Source of the DNA: Acidimicrobiaceae bacterium
GTDB lineage: Bacteria > Actinomycetota > Acidimicrobiia > Acidimicrobiales > UBA8592
Direction: 5' to 3'
DNA length: 57,789 nucleotides
Assembly: GCA_002709645.1 (NCBI GenBank)
Contig: PAQG01000010.1
Coordinates: 45,900-103,688 of the forward strand
Notes under the pieces: generated by a model
What the model was told of the DNA's origin: nothing
Seen by the model: only the letters and a program-made list of their open reading frames with translations
Database searches by the model: none
Translations under genes and position numbers: made by a program
Part shown: in pieces, positions 8,667 through 17,798 of the stretch
Layout of the letters: each line of letters starts with the position of its first letter
Position numbering within the stretch: the first letter of the stretch is position 1

Positions 8667-10115
8667 GTGCGCTGTAAACAACTAACATTCATTTCTGGAT
8701 TAATTGCACTCCTACTTTTCGCTACTGGCTGCAATATTCAACTTCGAGTTGTTATTGACCTAGAAGAAAACGGTTCAGGGCAGGTTTCTGCAGGAATAGG
8801 ACTTGACGCTGCTGCTCGAGATGAGGCCGTATTCCAGAATTTAGAGCAAGTACTTCAAACATCTGATCTAGAAACTAGTGGGTGGACGTTCCAATCAACG
8901 GGGCGAGGTTCTGATGGACGTGAATGGTATGAAGCTACGAAACCTTTCGTCAACTCCGACGATTTACAAAATGTGCTAAATGAGTTAACTAGTTCAGAAA
9001 ACACATTCAAGAATTGGAAGATCCTGACGGAAGCATCTGAGAAGAAACGTTCTTACTCGGTTCTCGGCAGTGTTGATTTAACTGAAGGATTTGAGATTTT
9101 TACCGATAGCGCACTAAATAATTTACTGGAAGAACCACCGCTTGGAATCTCAAGAGACACACTTGAAGAGAACCTAGGTACTCCCCTAGAGGACAGTGTT
9201 TCTTTACGAGTGATTGTGAACCTTCCCGATGAAAGTGACGGACAAACTTTTGATGTACCTCTTGGAGAACAAAGATTTATTGATGCCTCTGGAGTGAGCG
9301 AACATAGAATCGCTCAAATCTTAGATTGGGTTGTGTGGGCAGTAATAGCATTACTTATCCTTTCGATTTTCTTGGCAGTAATTAATTGGCTCCTTGATCG
9401 GAGATATGAAAAAAAACGGCTGGCAAGACGTCCAACTTCCGTAGCCAGTCAAATTCCAGGCGTAGAGGGAGGAAAATCCATTGATTTCTCTCAAAAAAGT
9501 GCTCATTTGGAACTTCTTGTAATTGATTTACATGGAGTGATCTTTAAACAAGGCTTAGATCCCCAAGAACATCTACAAACTTTTATTCAGGATAATGGCG
9601 GTGCGGTTGATCACGCAGACCTTATGGAACTCCACAGACAAGGAACACTTGGCAGGATAGAAACCGCAGAGTTCTGGAATCAAGTAGGTATTGAAGGAGA
9701 TACAGATGACCTTGACCGAAGATACATAGAGAGTTTTAATTTCCGAACCGGAGCAAAAGATTTTTTAAGGAATCTACACAAAAGAGGTATCGCAGTTTCT
9801 GTCGTAACAAATGATTTCGCTGCATGGTCAAATGGTTTACGAGAGATGTACGGCCTACATGGAGTGAAACCCTGGGTTGTTAGTTCTGAAACGGGAGTAC
9901 GCAAACCAGACCCAGCTGCCCTTGAAATATTGCATCGCTCATCTGGATGCGCGTATCAGTCCTGCCTTGTGTTAGATACTACTTCCAACTTTTTGGATAC
10001 CGCTGCGGTTCTTGGAATGAAAACCATCCTATTAGACCCGGATAATGCTTCTCCGAAGGAATCTCCAGACCACCCAACAGTTAAAAAGTTCAGCGAGTTT
10101 TTCCGTAGACAGTAA
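8667..10115 (+). CDS. LppM-like lipoprotein fused to a HAD-like hydrolase domain
   Basis: 482 residues in two parts. An N-terminal signal ends in lipobox LLFATGC with Cys22; residues 23-215 resemble the extracytoplasmic LppM domain of actinobacterial lipoproteins (VVIDLEENGSGQV opening). A single transmembrane helix follows (about 220-243) with a basic DRRYEKKRLARR stop-transfer segment. Residues 282-482 are HAD-like: motif I VIDLHGVIF, motif II VVTND, motif III Lys in GVRKPDP, motif IV VLDTT. The +2 Asp of the DxD motif is His289 and motif IV has one Asp, so classical phosphatase activity is doubtful. Predicted topology: lipid-anchored outer domain, cytoplasmic HAD. GTG start. Ends 8 bases from the convergent crp-like gene. 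Confidence 0.75.
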   Translation: MRCKQLTFISGLIALLLFATGCNIQLRVVIDLEENGSGQVSAGIGLDAAARDEAVFQNLEQVLQTSDLETSGWTFQSTGRGSDGREWYEATKPFVNSDDLQNVLNELTSSENTFKNWKILTEASEKKRSYSVLGSVDLTEGFEIFTDSALNNLLEEPPLGISRDTLEENLGTPLEDSVSLRVIVNLPDESDGQTFDVPLGEQRFIDASGVSEHRIAQILDWVVWAVIALLILSIFLAVINWLLDRRYEKKRLARRPTSVASQIPGVEGGKSIDFSQKSAHLELLVIDLHGVIFKQGLDPQEHLQTFIQDNGGAVDHADLMELHRQGTLGRIETAEFWNQVGIEGDTDDLDRRYIESFNFRTGAKDFLRNLHKRGIAVSVVTNDFAAWSNGLREMYGLHGVKPWVVSSETGVRKPDPAALEILHRSSGCAYQSCLVLDTTSNFLDTAAVLGMKTILLDPDNASPKESPDHPTVKKFSEFFRRQ

Positions 10116-10123
10116 AACAGATT

Positions 10124-10783
10124 TTAAGTGGAACGTATTTCTAATTGATTTCGGTCAATGATGATATATTTCTCACCATTTTGCGCTAGCCACCCTAATT
10201 TGATGAAAGAAGAAATAGACTTATTCACTCTTTCACGGGATGCCCCAATCATTCCAGCTAATTCTTCTTGTGTGATTGGAAGCTGGAACTCATCTAGATC
10301 ACCTGCCATTTCCAGTAATCGTTTTGCTGTCCTACCAGTGACATCTAAAAACATGGTATCTGCGAGAGCTATATCTGTACTCTTTAAGCGGTCAACTAAC
10401 ATATCCACGACTCTCCATAACAAGTCAGGATTATTTTTATACAAATTCTTTACTGGCGAGTAAGGAATCACGACCACTGATGAGTCTTCTAATGCGCGAG
10501 CTTCTGCTGAACGCCCATCAGAACGGAATAAAGGCATTTCTCCAAATAAATCCCCAGGCTCCATAAGGGCGACTAATGATTCCCTACCATCAAAAGATTT
10601 ATTTCCTATAGCTACTCGACCAAAAGTCACAATGTATAGGTCGTTAGGTTCATCCCCTTCTTGAAAAAGAATATCCCCTCGCTGCAAATTTATACTCTCC
10701 GATTCTTTCGCAATTGGCTCCAATAGCGCATCACTTAAGCCGGAGAACATATCAATAGATCGTAAGAAGTCAGAAGATGTCAT
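10124..10783 (-). CDS. Crp/Fnr family transcriptional regulator
   Basis: 219 residues. The N-terminal cyclic-nucleotide-binding fold spans about residues 10-125 (GDILFQEGDEPNDLYIV; GDLFGEMPLF; AEARALEDSSVVVIP), followed by the dimer helix and a C-terminal winged helix-turn-helix (ITQEELAGMIGASRERVNKSI). The GEMPLF segment with downstream RSAEARA resembles CRP-type cAMP pockets, but nucleotide specificity cannot be assigned. A perfect 7-bp inverted repeat 36-58 bases upstream could be an autoregulatory operator. Targets are unknown. Confidence 0.9.
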   Translation of the reverse strand: MTSSDFLRSIDMFSGLSDALLEPIAKESESINLQRGDILFQEGDEPNDLYIVTFGRVAIGNKSFDGRESLVALMEPGDLFGEMPLFRSDGRSAEARALEDSSVVVIPYSPVKNLYKNNPDLLWRVVDMLVDRLKSTDIALADTMFLDVTGRTAKRLLEMAGDLDEFQLPITQEELAGMIGASRERVNKSISSFIKLGWLAQNGEKYIIIDRNQLEIRST

Positions 10784-10818
10784 GCATTGAATAGACTAAT
10801 ACGAAAAATCTGTTCCTC

Positions 10819-10841
10819 ACATCAATTACACATGTTGATGT
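10819..10841. promoter_or_regulatory. Inverted repeat upstream of the Crp-like gene
   Basis: ACATCAA (10819-10825) and TTGATGT (10835-10841) are perfect inverted copies with a 9-base spacer, in the divergent region between the regulator and ispF. Size and position suit a dimeric regulator. It does not match the E. coli CRP box TGTGA-N6-TCACA. Confidence 0.4.
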
Positions 10842-10936
10842 AAGACACTGAAATAAATCGGTACCCTTTGTAAACACCAGTGAATTTATTTGCAGAGTTT
10901 CGAGAATATTTAAGGCACGAAGGGAACAATAGTAAA

Positions 10937-11485
10937 ATGAGAATCGGACATGGTTTTGATTCCCACGGTTGGGAGGTCAAAAAAACGAAACCTCTTATTT
11001 TAGGAGGAACAACTTTCAAATCAGAGTATTCCCTGAAAGGCCATTCAGATTCAGATGTTGTTGTCCACGCATGTATTGATGCTTTGCTTGGACCAACCGG
11101 TCTCGGAGACATAGGTATGCTTTTCCCAGACAGTGACCCCAAAAATGAGAACGCTGACAGCATAGAAATGCTTAGAGAAGTCATCGCAAAGATCACCGAC
11201 CTTGGTTGGGAAGTCATCAATATAGATTGTTCAGTGATCGCAGAAAAGCCGAATATTTCAAAACATAAAAAAGAAATTGAAAATAGAATCAGTGAGATAA
11301 TCAGTGCCCCATTTTCAATTAAGGGGAAACATCCTGAAGGTCTTGAACAAATGAATGGTATTGCTTGTTTCGCAGTGAGTTTAATTAGTGAAGTTACTCC
11401 CATTACAGGAAGAGGACGCTCAGTTTTTCGTAACGTAATCGGTTCTTTGCGTGACCATATCCGTCGTAACGTAAGGCTCCGGTGA
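10937..11485 (+). CDS. ispF: 2-C-methyl-D-erythritol 2,4-cyclodiphosphate synthase
   Basis: MEP-pathway cyclase making MEcPP. The frame is open from a GTG at 10880, but the family begins MRIGHGFDxH, which the ATG at 10937 gives exactly. Metal ligands Asp8, His10 and the His of GHSDSD are present, and GDIGMLFPDSDP is typical. The usual VKATTTEKLGFTGRGEGIA segment is replaced by IKGKHPEGLEQMNGIA: three residues shorter, Thr residues lost but the Glu kept. A basic C-terminal tail of about 25 residues (to RNVRLR) makes it 182 residues instead of about 160. The stop overlaps rlmB by four bases. ispD is not in the window. Confidence 0.9.
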   Translation: MRIGHGFDSHGWEVKKTKPLILGGTTFKSEYSLKGHSDSDVVVHACIDALLGPTGLGDIGMLFPDSDPKNENADSIEMLREVIAKITDLGWEVINIDCSVIAEKPNISKHKKEIENRISEIISAPFSIKGKHPEGLEQMNGIACFAVSLISEVTPITGRGRSVFRNVIGSLRDHIRRNVRLR

Positions 11486-12351
11486 AACAAATGAATAAGA
11501 AAAACAGGAACTCAAGAAAAAAATCAGATAACCGTAATTATCGAAATAATGCGAACAGGAAAGGGAATTCAAATCCAGTTCGCGAATCCTTGTATCAATC
11601 TCCTGATATGCAGGTCGTCGAAGGCCGGCATGCCGTTAGGGAAGCCCTATTAGCTGGTACTAGAAGAATTCATGAAGTCGTTATTTCAGATGGAGTAGAT
11701 AACGCTCCAATTCTTGAAGATATTCAGAATTTGGCAGAGGAACTGCGTGTCCCTTTACATTTTCTTCCTAAAACCAAATTCAAAGCCGTAACTATTACAG
11801 AATCGGCACAAGGAGTTTTAGCGAAATGTGAACCCCTTCCCAGTCTTGAATTAGAAGATCTAATTGAAGGAAGCCAAAATCCTTTCATACTTGTTCTGGA
11901 CGGGATTATGGATCCACGTAATTTAGGAGCAATTATACGGAGTGGAGAATGCGCTGGGGCTACTGGCATCCTTCTACCCAAACACCGATCCGTGCGGATA
12001 ACCCCAACCGTTGCGAAGACCGCTCAAGGGGCTATAGAGCACATACCTATTGCTACGGCTTCAGGTATACCGAAAGCAATTTCACGATTAAAGGAACTTG
12101 GTATTTGGACTATTGGAATGGATATTTCTGCGCAAACGGATATATACGACATTAAAGTAGCGACCGGGCCAATAGCTTTAGTTCTCGGAAGCGAAGGAAA
12201 GGGATTAGGGCGATTAACTAGAGAACGTTGTGATGTCATAGCTGGAATACCGCTTCATGGGGTTACGGAATCTCTTAATGTAAGTGCAGCTTCCGCTATA
12301 GGATGTTTTGAAATCGCAAGGCAGAGACGTTCTATCGCAGAACATGACTAA
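11482..12351 (+). CDS. rlmB: SpoU-family 23S rRNA (guanosine-2'-O)-methyltransferase
   Basis: 2'-O-methylates rRNA using SAM (RlmB/TrmH type). A very basic, low-complexity N-terminus (about 35 residues of Lys, Asn, Arg) precedes the substrate-binding domain (VVEGRHAVREALLAG, about 43-57). The trefoil-knot SPOUT core follows, with LDGIMDPRNLGAIIRS (motif 1), ALVLGSEGKGLGRL (motif 2) and LNVSAASAIGCFE (motif 3). It starts at GTG 11482 inside the ispF stop; an ATG at 11491 is possible. The ispF-rlmB pairing is common in actinobacteria, where cysS often lies between; it is absent here. Confidence 0.9.
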   Translation: MKQMNKKNRNSRKKSDNRNYRNNANRKGNSNPVRESLYQSPDMQVVEGRHAVREALLAGTRRIHEVVISDGVDNAPILEDIQNLAEELRVPLHFLPKTKFKAVTITESAQGVLAKCEPLPSLELEDLIEGSQNPFILVLDGIMDPRNLGAIIRSGECAGATGILLPKHRSVRITPTVAKTAQGAIEHIPIATASGIPKAISRLKELGIWTIGMDISAQTDIYDIKVATGPIALVLGSEGKGLGRLTRERCDVIAGIPLHGVTESLNVSAASAIGCFEIARQRRSIAEHD

Positions 12352-12382
12352 CTAGGTTTGGTTCCACATAGAATGTAGAAAT

Positions 12383-12455
12383 GCCGGGTTAGCTCAGTTG
12401 GCAGAGCACTTCTCTTGTAAAGAAGATGTCGTCGGTTCAATTCCGACACCCGGCT
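12383..12455 (+). tRNA. tRNA-Thr (anticodon TGT)
   Basis: Complete cloverleaf: acceptor GCCGGGT / ACCCGGC (12448-12454), D-arm GCTC...GAGC, anticodon stem CTTCT / AGAAG with loop CTTGTAA (anticodon TGT, reads ACA), T-arm GTCGG-TTCAATT-CCGAC and discriminator T at 12455. The 3' CCA is not encoded. Stand-alone gene in a 160-base gap after rlmB. Confidence 0.97.
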
Positions 12456-12513
12456 CAAAAATTTCAGTTAAAGGTCCATCATTAAAACAAGTCTTAAAGT
12501 TACGATTTAATAC

Positions 12514-12771
12514 GTGGATCTTACTGAACGCCAGAAATCTATTATTGAGTTTGAACGGACTGCGTGGCAGACAGGCATCTCAAAAGAGAAAGCTATTCGC
12601 CAGATATTCACTATTTCTCCATCTCGGTATTATCAGATTCGAGATGAACTCATAGACCTACCGGAAGCAATGAAATTTGACCCTATGGTAATTCGGCGTT
12701 TACAGAAACAAAGAAAATTTAGACGAGCTAAAAAATTCGGGATTTCAGAAGCAAAAAGCCCAATTAGCTAA
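12514..12771 (+). CDS. DUF3263 family protein
   Basis: 85 residues, GTG start. LTERQKSIIEFERTAWQ followed by the SPSRYYQIRDELID segment is the actinobacterial DUF3263 signature: a short helical protein that looks like a helix-turn-helix with a basic C-terminal tail (KQRKFRRAKKF). DNA binding is plausible but unproven. It lies between tRNA-Thr and a LytR_C protein, as DUF3263 and LytR_C genes often do in actinobacteria. Confidence 0.8.
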   Translation: MDLTERQKSIIEFERTAWQTGISKEKAIRQIFTISPSRYYQIRDELIDLPEAMKFDPMVIRRLQKQRKFRRAKKFGISEAKSPIS

Positions 12772-12829
12772 AACAAATGTAAAGATTTAGGATAGATTTA
12801 TCTGAAGCTAATTCGGGAGAGAATCAAAT

Positions 12830-13399
12830 ATGAATATTGCTGGGAAGGGAGTCCTTTTAATTATTGTGGTTATCGCAATGGCGGTATTTGCACTCAGTGA
12901 AGGATTCAATGATGATTCAGGGCAAAGTTCCTCCCAAACCACTCAAACAGTACAAGACGAACAACCTCAAGAGGCGCAAACAGATGAAGTAGCTGAAGAA
13001 AGCTCTAACCCAGATGAGACAAATGATACAGAACAACAAGATGGATCAGAAGACACTACCGATGGATCATTAGGCGTCCTTCATCCACCAGCAGAGGTTA
13101 GAGTCTTGGTCGCAAACGGGACTGAAGTTACGGGAGCTGCAGGAGCTACCCTTGATACCCTCGTGGCTACTTCCGGCTATAACGGGGTTCAGGCGGTAAA
13201 TGACATAGAAGAAAACATTCTTGAGAAAACCTACGTTTATTACTCTCAAGGATATGAATTGGATGCACTTAATATCGCAATAATCATAAATGCAAAATCA
13301 GAGTTTGTACTCCCGATGCCCATAGAACTCCCAATTGATGACCTCCTTGATGCGAATGTATTGGTTCATGTTGGCGCTGACCTATTCCCAGGCGGATAA
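12830..13399 (+). CDS. LytR C-terminal domain (LytR_C) membrane-anchored protein
   Basis: 189 residues. One N-terminal transmembrane helix or uncleaved signal (VLLIIVVIAMAVFAL, about 8-22) is followed by an acidic Gln/Glu/Asp-rich linker (about 27-80) and a LytR_C domain from about 86 (VRVLVANGTEVTGAAGATLDTL). LytR_C occurs at the end of LCP cell-wall ligases and as stand-alone anchored proteins; the LCP catalytic domain is absent here. Outside-facing, probably envelope-associated, function unknown. GGGAG before the ATG supports the start. Confidence 0.82.
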   Translation: MNIAGKGVLLIIVVIAMAVFALSEGFNDDSGQSSSQTTQTVQDEQPQEAQTDEVAEESSNPDETNDTEQQDGSEDTTDGSLGVLHPPAEVRVLVANGTEVTGAAGATLDTLVATSGYNGVQAVNDIEENILEKTYVYYSQGYELDALNIAIIINAKSEFVLPMPIELPIDDLLDANVLVHVGADLFPGG

Positions 13400-13413
13400 C
13401 AGAATAAAGATAA

Positions 13414-14418
13414 ATGAAAATTCTGATCGTTCCTGACAAATTCAAGGGAACTGCTACTACTCAAGAAGTAAGCGAAGCAATAGCTCATGTTCTTTCTCGC
13501 TCACATGTGGTGAAAGCGCAGCCGATGGCAGATGGAGGAGAAGGAACTTTAGACGTTTTCGGCGGCGCAAATCGGAAAAGTGAAGTATTAGACCCACTTA
13601 ACAGGCCAATAGAAGCACACTGGAGGCTTGAAGGGAAATTCGCTGTAATAGAAATGGCCCAAGCATCGGGTTTACATTTAGTAGGTGGTAAGCACGGGAA
13701 TGACCCTATAAACGCATCAACGTATGGGACAGGGCAACTAATTTCTAAAGCCATTGAAAGAGGTGCGGAACAGATACTTATCGGCCTGGGAGGTTCAGCG
13801 ACAACTGATGGTGGTTTCGGAGCGCTAGAGGCTCTAAAACCCCTTAGTCGACTTCGAGGCATAGAACTTAATGTTGCATGCGACGTATCTACAGGTTTTA
13901 TACAAGCAGCTGAAATCTTTGCTCCTCAGAAAGGTGCAACCGACCCACAAGTCAAATTTCTTCAAAATCGTTTAGAACGATTAGCTCAGATCTATTATGA
14001 AGAACGAAAAGTGGACGTCACAACATTACCTATGGCTGGAGCTGCTGGAGGTCTTGCAGGAGCGTTAGCTTCCGTTGGAGGAAATCTCATTAATGGGTTT
14101 GAGGCAATAGCGGAAAATATGGGGTTGTTAGAGCTCATTGAAGAAGCTGATCTGGTAATCACTGGAGAAGGTGAGGTCAATCAATCAAGTTTCAACGGAA
14201 AAGTAGTCGGAGGAGTTCTTCAATTAGCAGAAGAAACAAATACGCAAGCCATAGTTATAGCTGGACAAGTACATGAAAACATAGATCTGAAGGTTCCCCT
14301 TTTCACCCTTATTGAATCTGTCGGTAAGAAACTAGCGTTTGAAGATACTCATCAAGCAATTAAAAGAACAACAGAAAAAGCTATGTCCGACTGGGCAGAA
14401 ACCTTGTCGGTAGATTAG
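13414..14418 (+). CDS. Glycerate kinase (GlxK/GarK family)
   Basis: 334 residues. The opening MKILIVPDKFKGT and the segments QPMADGGEGTLD, IGLGGSATTDGGFGAL and MAGAAGGLAGAL are hallmarks of glycerate 2-kinase type 1, which makes 2-phosphoglycerate from glycerate and ATP. The family average is about 370-380, so this is a compact version: after GGFGALEAL the usual gap to the central region is shortened. The VITGEGEVNQSSFNGKV motif near the C-terminus is intact. No other glyoxylate-pathway gene is nearby. Confidence 0.88.
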   Translation: MKILIVPDKFKGTATTQEVSEAIAHVLSRSHVVKAQPMADGGEGTLDVFGGANRKSEVLDPLNRPIEAHWRLEGKFAVIEMAQASGLHLVGGKHGNDPINASTYGTGQLISKAIERGAEQILIGLGGSATTDGGFGALEALKPLSRLRGIELNVACDVSTGFIQAAEIFAPQKGATDPQVKFLQNRLERLAQIYYEERKVDVTTLPMAGAAGGLAGALASVGGNLINGFEAIAENMGLLELIEEADLVITGEGEVNQSSFNGKVVGGVLQLAEETNTQAIVIAGQVHENIDLKVPLFTLIESVGKKLAFEDTHQAIKRTTEKAMSDWAETLSVD

Positions 14419-14427
14419 ACAGTTTCC

Positions 14428-14787
14428 ATGAATGACCGAATTGAATTAAAAGGAATTCGCGCACTTGGCACCATAGGGGTTCTACCTGAAGAAAAAATTC
14501 GGTCGCAACCATTCGAAGTCGATATTTGGATAGAAACTGATTTGTTGAAAGCAGGGGGGTCTGATGATTTATCAGACACAATAAACTACGGTGAAATCAC
14601 TGAAATCGTTACGAAAGTAATTAATGAAGAATCGCACCAACTCCTTGAACGAGTAGCGACCCGTTTAACGGATGTGATTTTGGAAAATCCTAAAGTAGAT
14701 GGAGTGGAAGTAGTTATTCGTAAATTACGTCCACCGGTCCCAGAGTTTCTTGAATCTTCCGGTGTTCGGATCTACAGAAAAAAATAA
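14428..14787 (+). CDS. folB: Dihydroneopterin aldolase
   Basis: Folate pathway enzyme cleaving dihydroneopterin to 6-hydroxymethyl-dihydropterin, the FolK substrate. 119 residues with IELKGIRALGTIGVLPEEK at the N-terminus, catalytic-site Tyr in INYGEI and the conserved Glu of SHQLLERVATRL (about residues 71-82); KLRPPVP is the typical C-terminal element. It follows glycerate kinase by nine bases and is convergent with the DHPS-like gene. Confidence 0.93.
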   Translation: MNDRIELKGIRALGTIGVLPEEKIRSQPFEVDIWIETDLLKAGGSDDLSDTINYGEITEIVTKVINEESHQLLERVATRLTDVILENPKVDGVEVVIRKLRPPVPEFLESSGVRIYRKK

Positions 14788-14812
14788 CAATCCAGGTCTT
14801 TCAAGTCTTACG

Positions 14813-15571
14813 TCACTGCTGTAATTTTTCTTTGATTTCTAAAACTTGTTTTGGGATGTGAGTCCTTCCGTAATCGAAACCAACTTGAAGAAGGATCTCC
14901 AGAAGATGCTGACGTCCCTCATCCATTTTCCAGGGAAGGGCGATATAAATCGGTAAGTCAAAAGCTCTCAGCTTTTCAAGATTGCTGTAAATCTGCTCTT
15001 GGTATGTGTATCGGTCTTTCCAATCCCAGTTAGCAGGACCGAAACCTGTACCAGGGTCAAGTATGAGTTGATCTTTAGAGAGACCTAATTGGTCCAGACG
15101 ATTTAAGGAAACTTCAAACCAATCAAGTATGTGAGCGACAGGGTCTCCTGAAACAAACGCAAGGCTTTTCGGGTCATCACCACTCAAAAAAGGGAGAACT
15201 ACTGGAACCCCAGTTTGTACTGCGATTTCAACCATTGCTGGATTTTGTAATCCGTCAGCAGCGTTCATAAAATTCGCACCAGCTTCAAGTGCTCTAAGCA
15301 TTATTTCCGGATTCCAGGTATCTACCGATAATTCAATTCCTAAATTAGCAATTGCTTGAACTTTCCCATCTAACCGCGCCCACTCTTCCTCAGTGCTTAT
15401 CCGTTCAGCATATTGAGTTGATCCTGCGCCACCAAGATCTATCCCGACACAACCGTCCTCAATAAGTTCTCTCGCACGTTTAATTGCCGAATCTACGTCC
15501 AATGCAATTGAAAAATCAGCAAGAGAATCCTGCGACGCATTTACAACTCCATGCAATTTCACATTACCCAA
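14813..15571 (-). CDS. Dihydropteroate-synthase-like protein
   Basis: 252-residue TIM-barrel protein related to FolP (DHPS, joins pABA to dihydropterin pyrophosphate). It keeps N-x3-DS-x2-D in VVNASQDSLAD, SVDTWNPEI, LDPGTGFG and a C-terminal RTH. It differs at several DHPS positions: the DIGGxSTRPG motif is DLGGAGSTQY, the IND triad is MNA, the MHxxGxP strand has become LPFLSGDDP and the GxSRK loop is LPWKMDEG. It could be a diverged working FolP or a paralogue with another role, as known for mycobacterial FolP2. It lies opposite folB, which keeps a folate link plausible. Confidence 0.65.
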   Translation of the reverse strand: MGNVKLHGVVNASQDSLADFSIALDVDSAIKRARELIEDGCVGIDLGGAGSTQYAERISTEEEWARLDGKVQAIANLGIELSVDTWNPEIMLRALEAGANFMNAADGLQNPAMVEIAVQTGVPVVLPFLSGDDPKSLAFVSGDPVAHILDWFEVSLNRLDQLGLSKDQLILDPGTGFGPANWDWKDRYTYQEQIYSNLEKLRAFDLPIYIALPWKMDEGRQHLLEILLQVGFDYGRTHIPKQVLEIKEKLQQ

Positions 15572-15672
15572 ACTACTGCCGAACAGAGAAGCAGAACGAG
15601 TCCTCCATTATAAAGACAACCCTATTTACGCGATATATATGAAAGAACAAATCCGAACGATACATTAAATGT

Positions 15673-15957
15673 GTGAATGTAAATATTCGAATCCCCACAA
15701 CCTTTCGTGAATTGACCAAAGGGGAATCAGTTCTAACAGTTTCTCCAGGATCTATTCAACAAATACTTGATGATCTGATTGAAGAGCATCCAAATTTTGT
15801 TGATCGTATTCTTGATGAGGAGAAAAAACTGCAACGCTTCGTAAATGTTTTTTTAGACGATGAAGATATTCGATTCCTTGAGGGACTAGAAACTAAAGTT
15901 TCCGATGGACAAACACTTTCTATAGTCCCTGCGGTTGCAGGTGGAATGCAGAAATAA
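15673..15957 (+). CDS. MoaD/ThiS-family sulfur carrier protein (CysO-like)
   Basis: 94-residue beta-grasp ubiquitin-like protein. NVNIRIPTTFRELTKG opens like MoaD, RFVNVFLDDEDIRFLEGLETKV is the core and the end reads LSIVPAVAGG, very close to mycobacterial CysO. After the diglycine (residues 90-91) three extra residues, MQK, follow. Sulfur carriers need a free C-terminal Gly-Gly for thiocarboxylation, so a peptidase would have to trim this tail. No MoeZ/ThiF, CysM or JAMM (Mec+) gene is adjacent. GTG start at 15673. Confidence 0.8.
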   Translation: MNVNIRIPTTFRELTKGESVLTVSPGSIQQILDDLIEEHPNFVDRILDEEKKLQRFVNVFLDDEDIRFLEGLETKVSDGQTLSIVPAVAGGMQK

Positions 15958-16006
15958 CTTCCAACCTAAATAAGTGGGAAATTTATTAAGTCTAAGTAAA
16001 ATTCCA

Positions 16007-16042
16007 TTTACGAAATTGTGTACTTTAAAACCTTTTCGTAAA
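16007..16042. promoter_or_regulatory. Spaced inverted repeat upstream of groEL
   Basis: TTTACGAAA (16007-16015) and TTTCGTAAA (16034-16042) are perfect 9-bp inverted copies with an 18-base spacer, 69-104 bases before the groEL ATG. It is not the HrcA CIRCE sequence. The TTACG/CGTAA core recurs in the groES palindrome at 57172 and the repeat at 47307. Confidence 0.4.
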
Positions 16043-16098
16043 AATTACTTGGAATAAAACTACAGGAACAATTGTTGAAACAAGAGAGCGAAATCTAA

Positions 16099-17733
<1,635 letters not shown>

Positions 17734-17798
17734 GAAGCTTGATAGCCAATCTACATATTAGAGACACGATGTTTCAGAACTATAACTAGACTCTATTT

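Noticed and set aside
10822-11490. 222-codon minus-strand ORF over ispF
   Set aside because: The plus-strand IspF motifs are unmistakable; the antisense frame has no recognisable domain.
12398-12655. 85-codon plus-strand ORF running through tRNA-Thr
   Set aside because: It begins inside a complete tRNA and overlaps DUF3263 in another frame; no protein-like features.
16007-16042. CIRCE (HrcA) operator before groEL
   Set aside because: The repeat does not match TTAGCACTC-N9-GAGTGCTAA in sequence or spacing.
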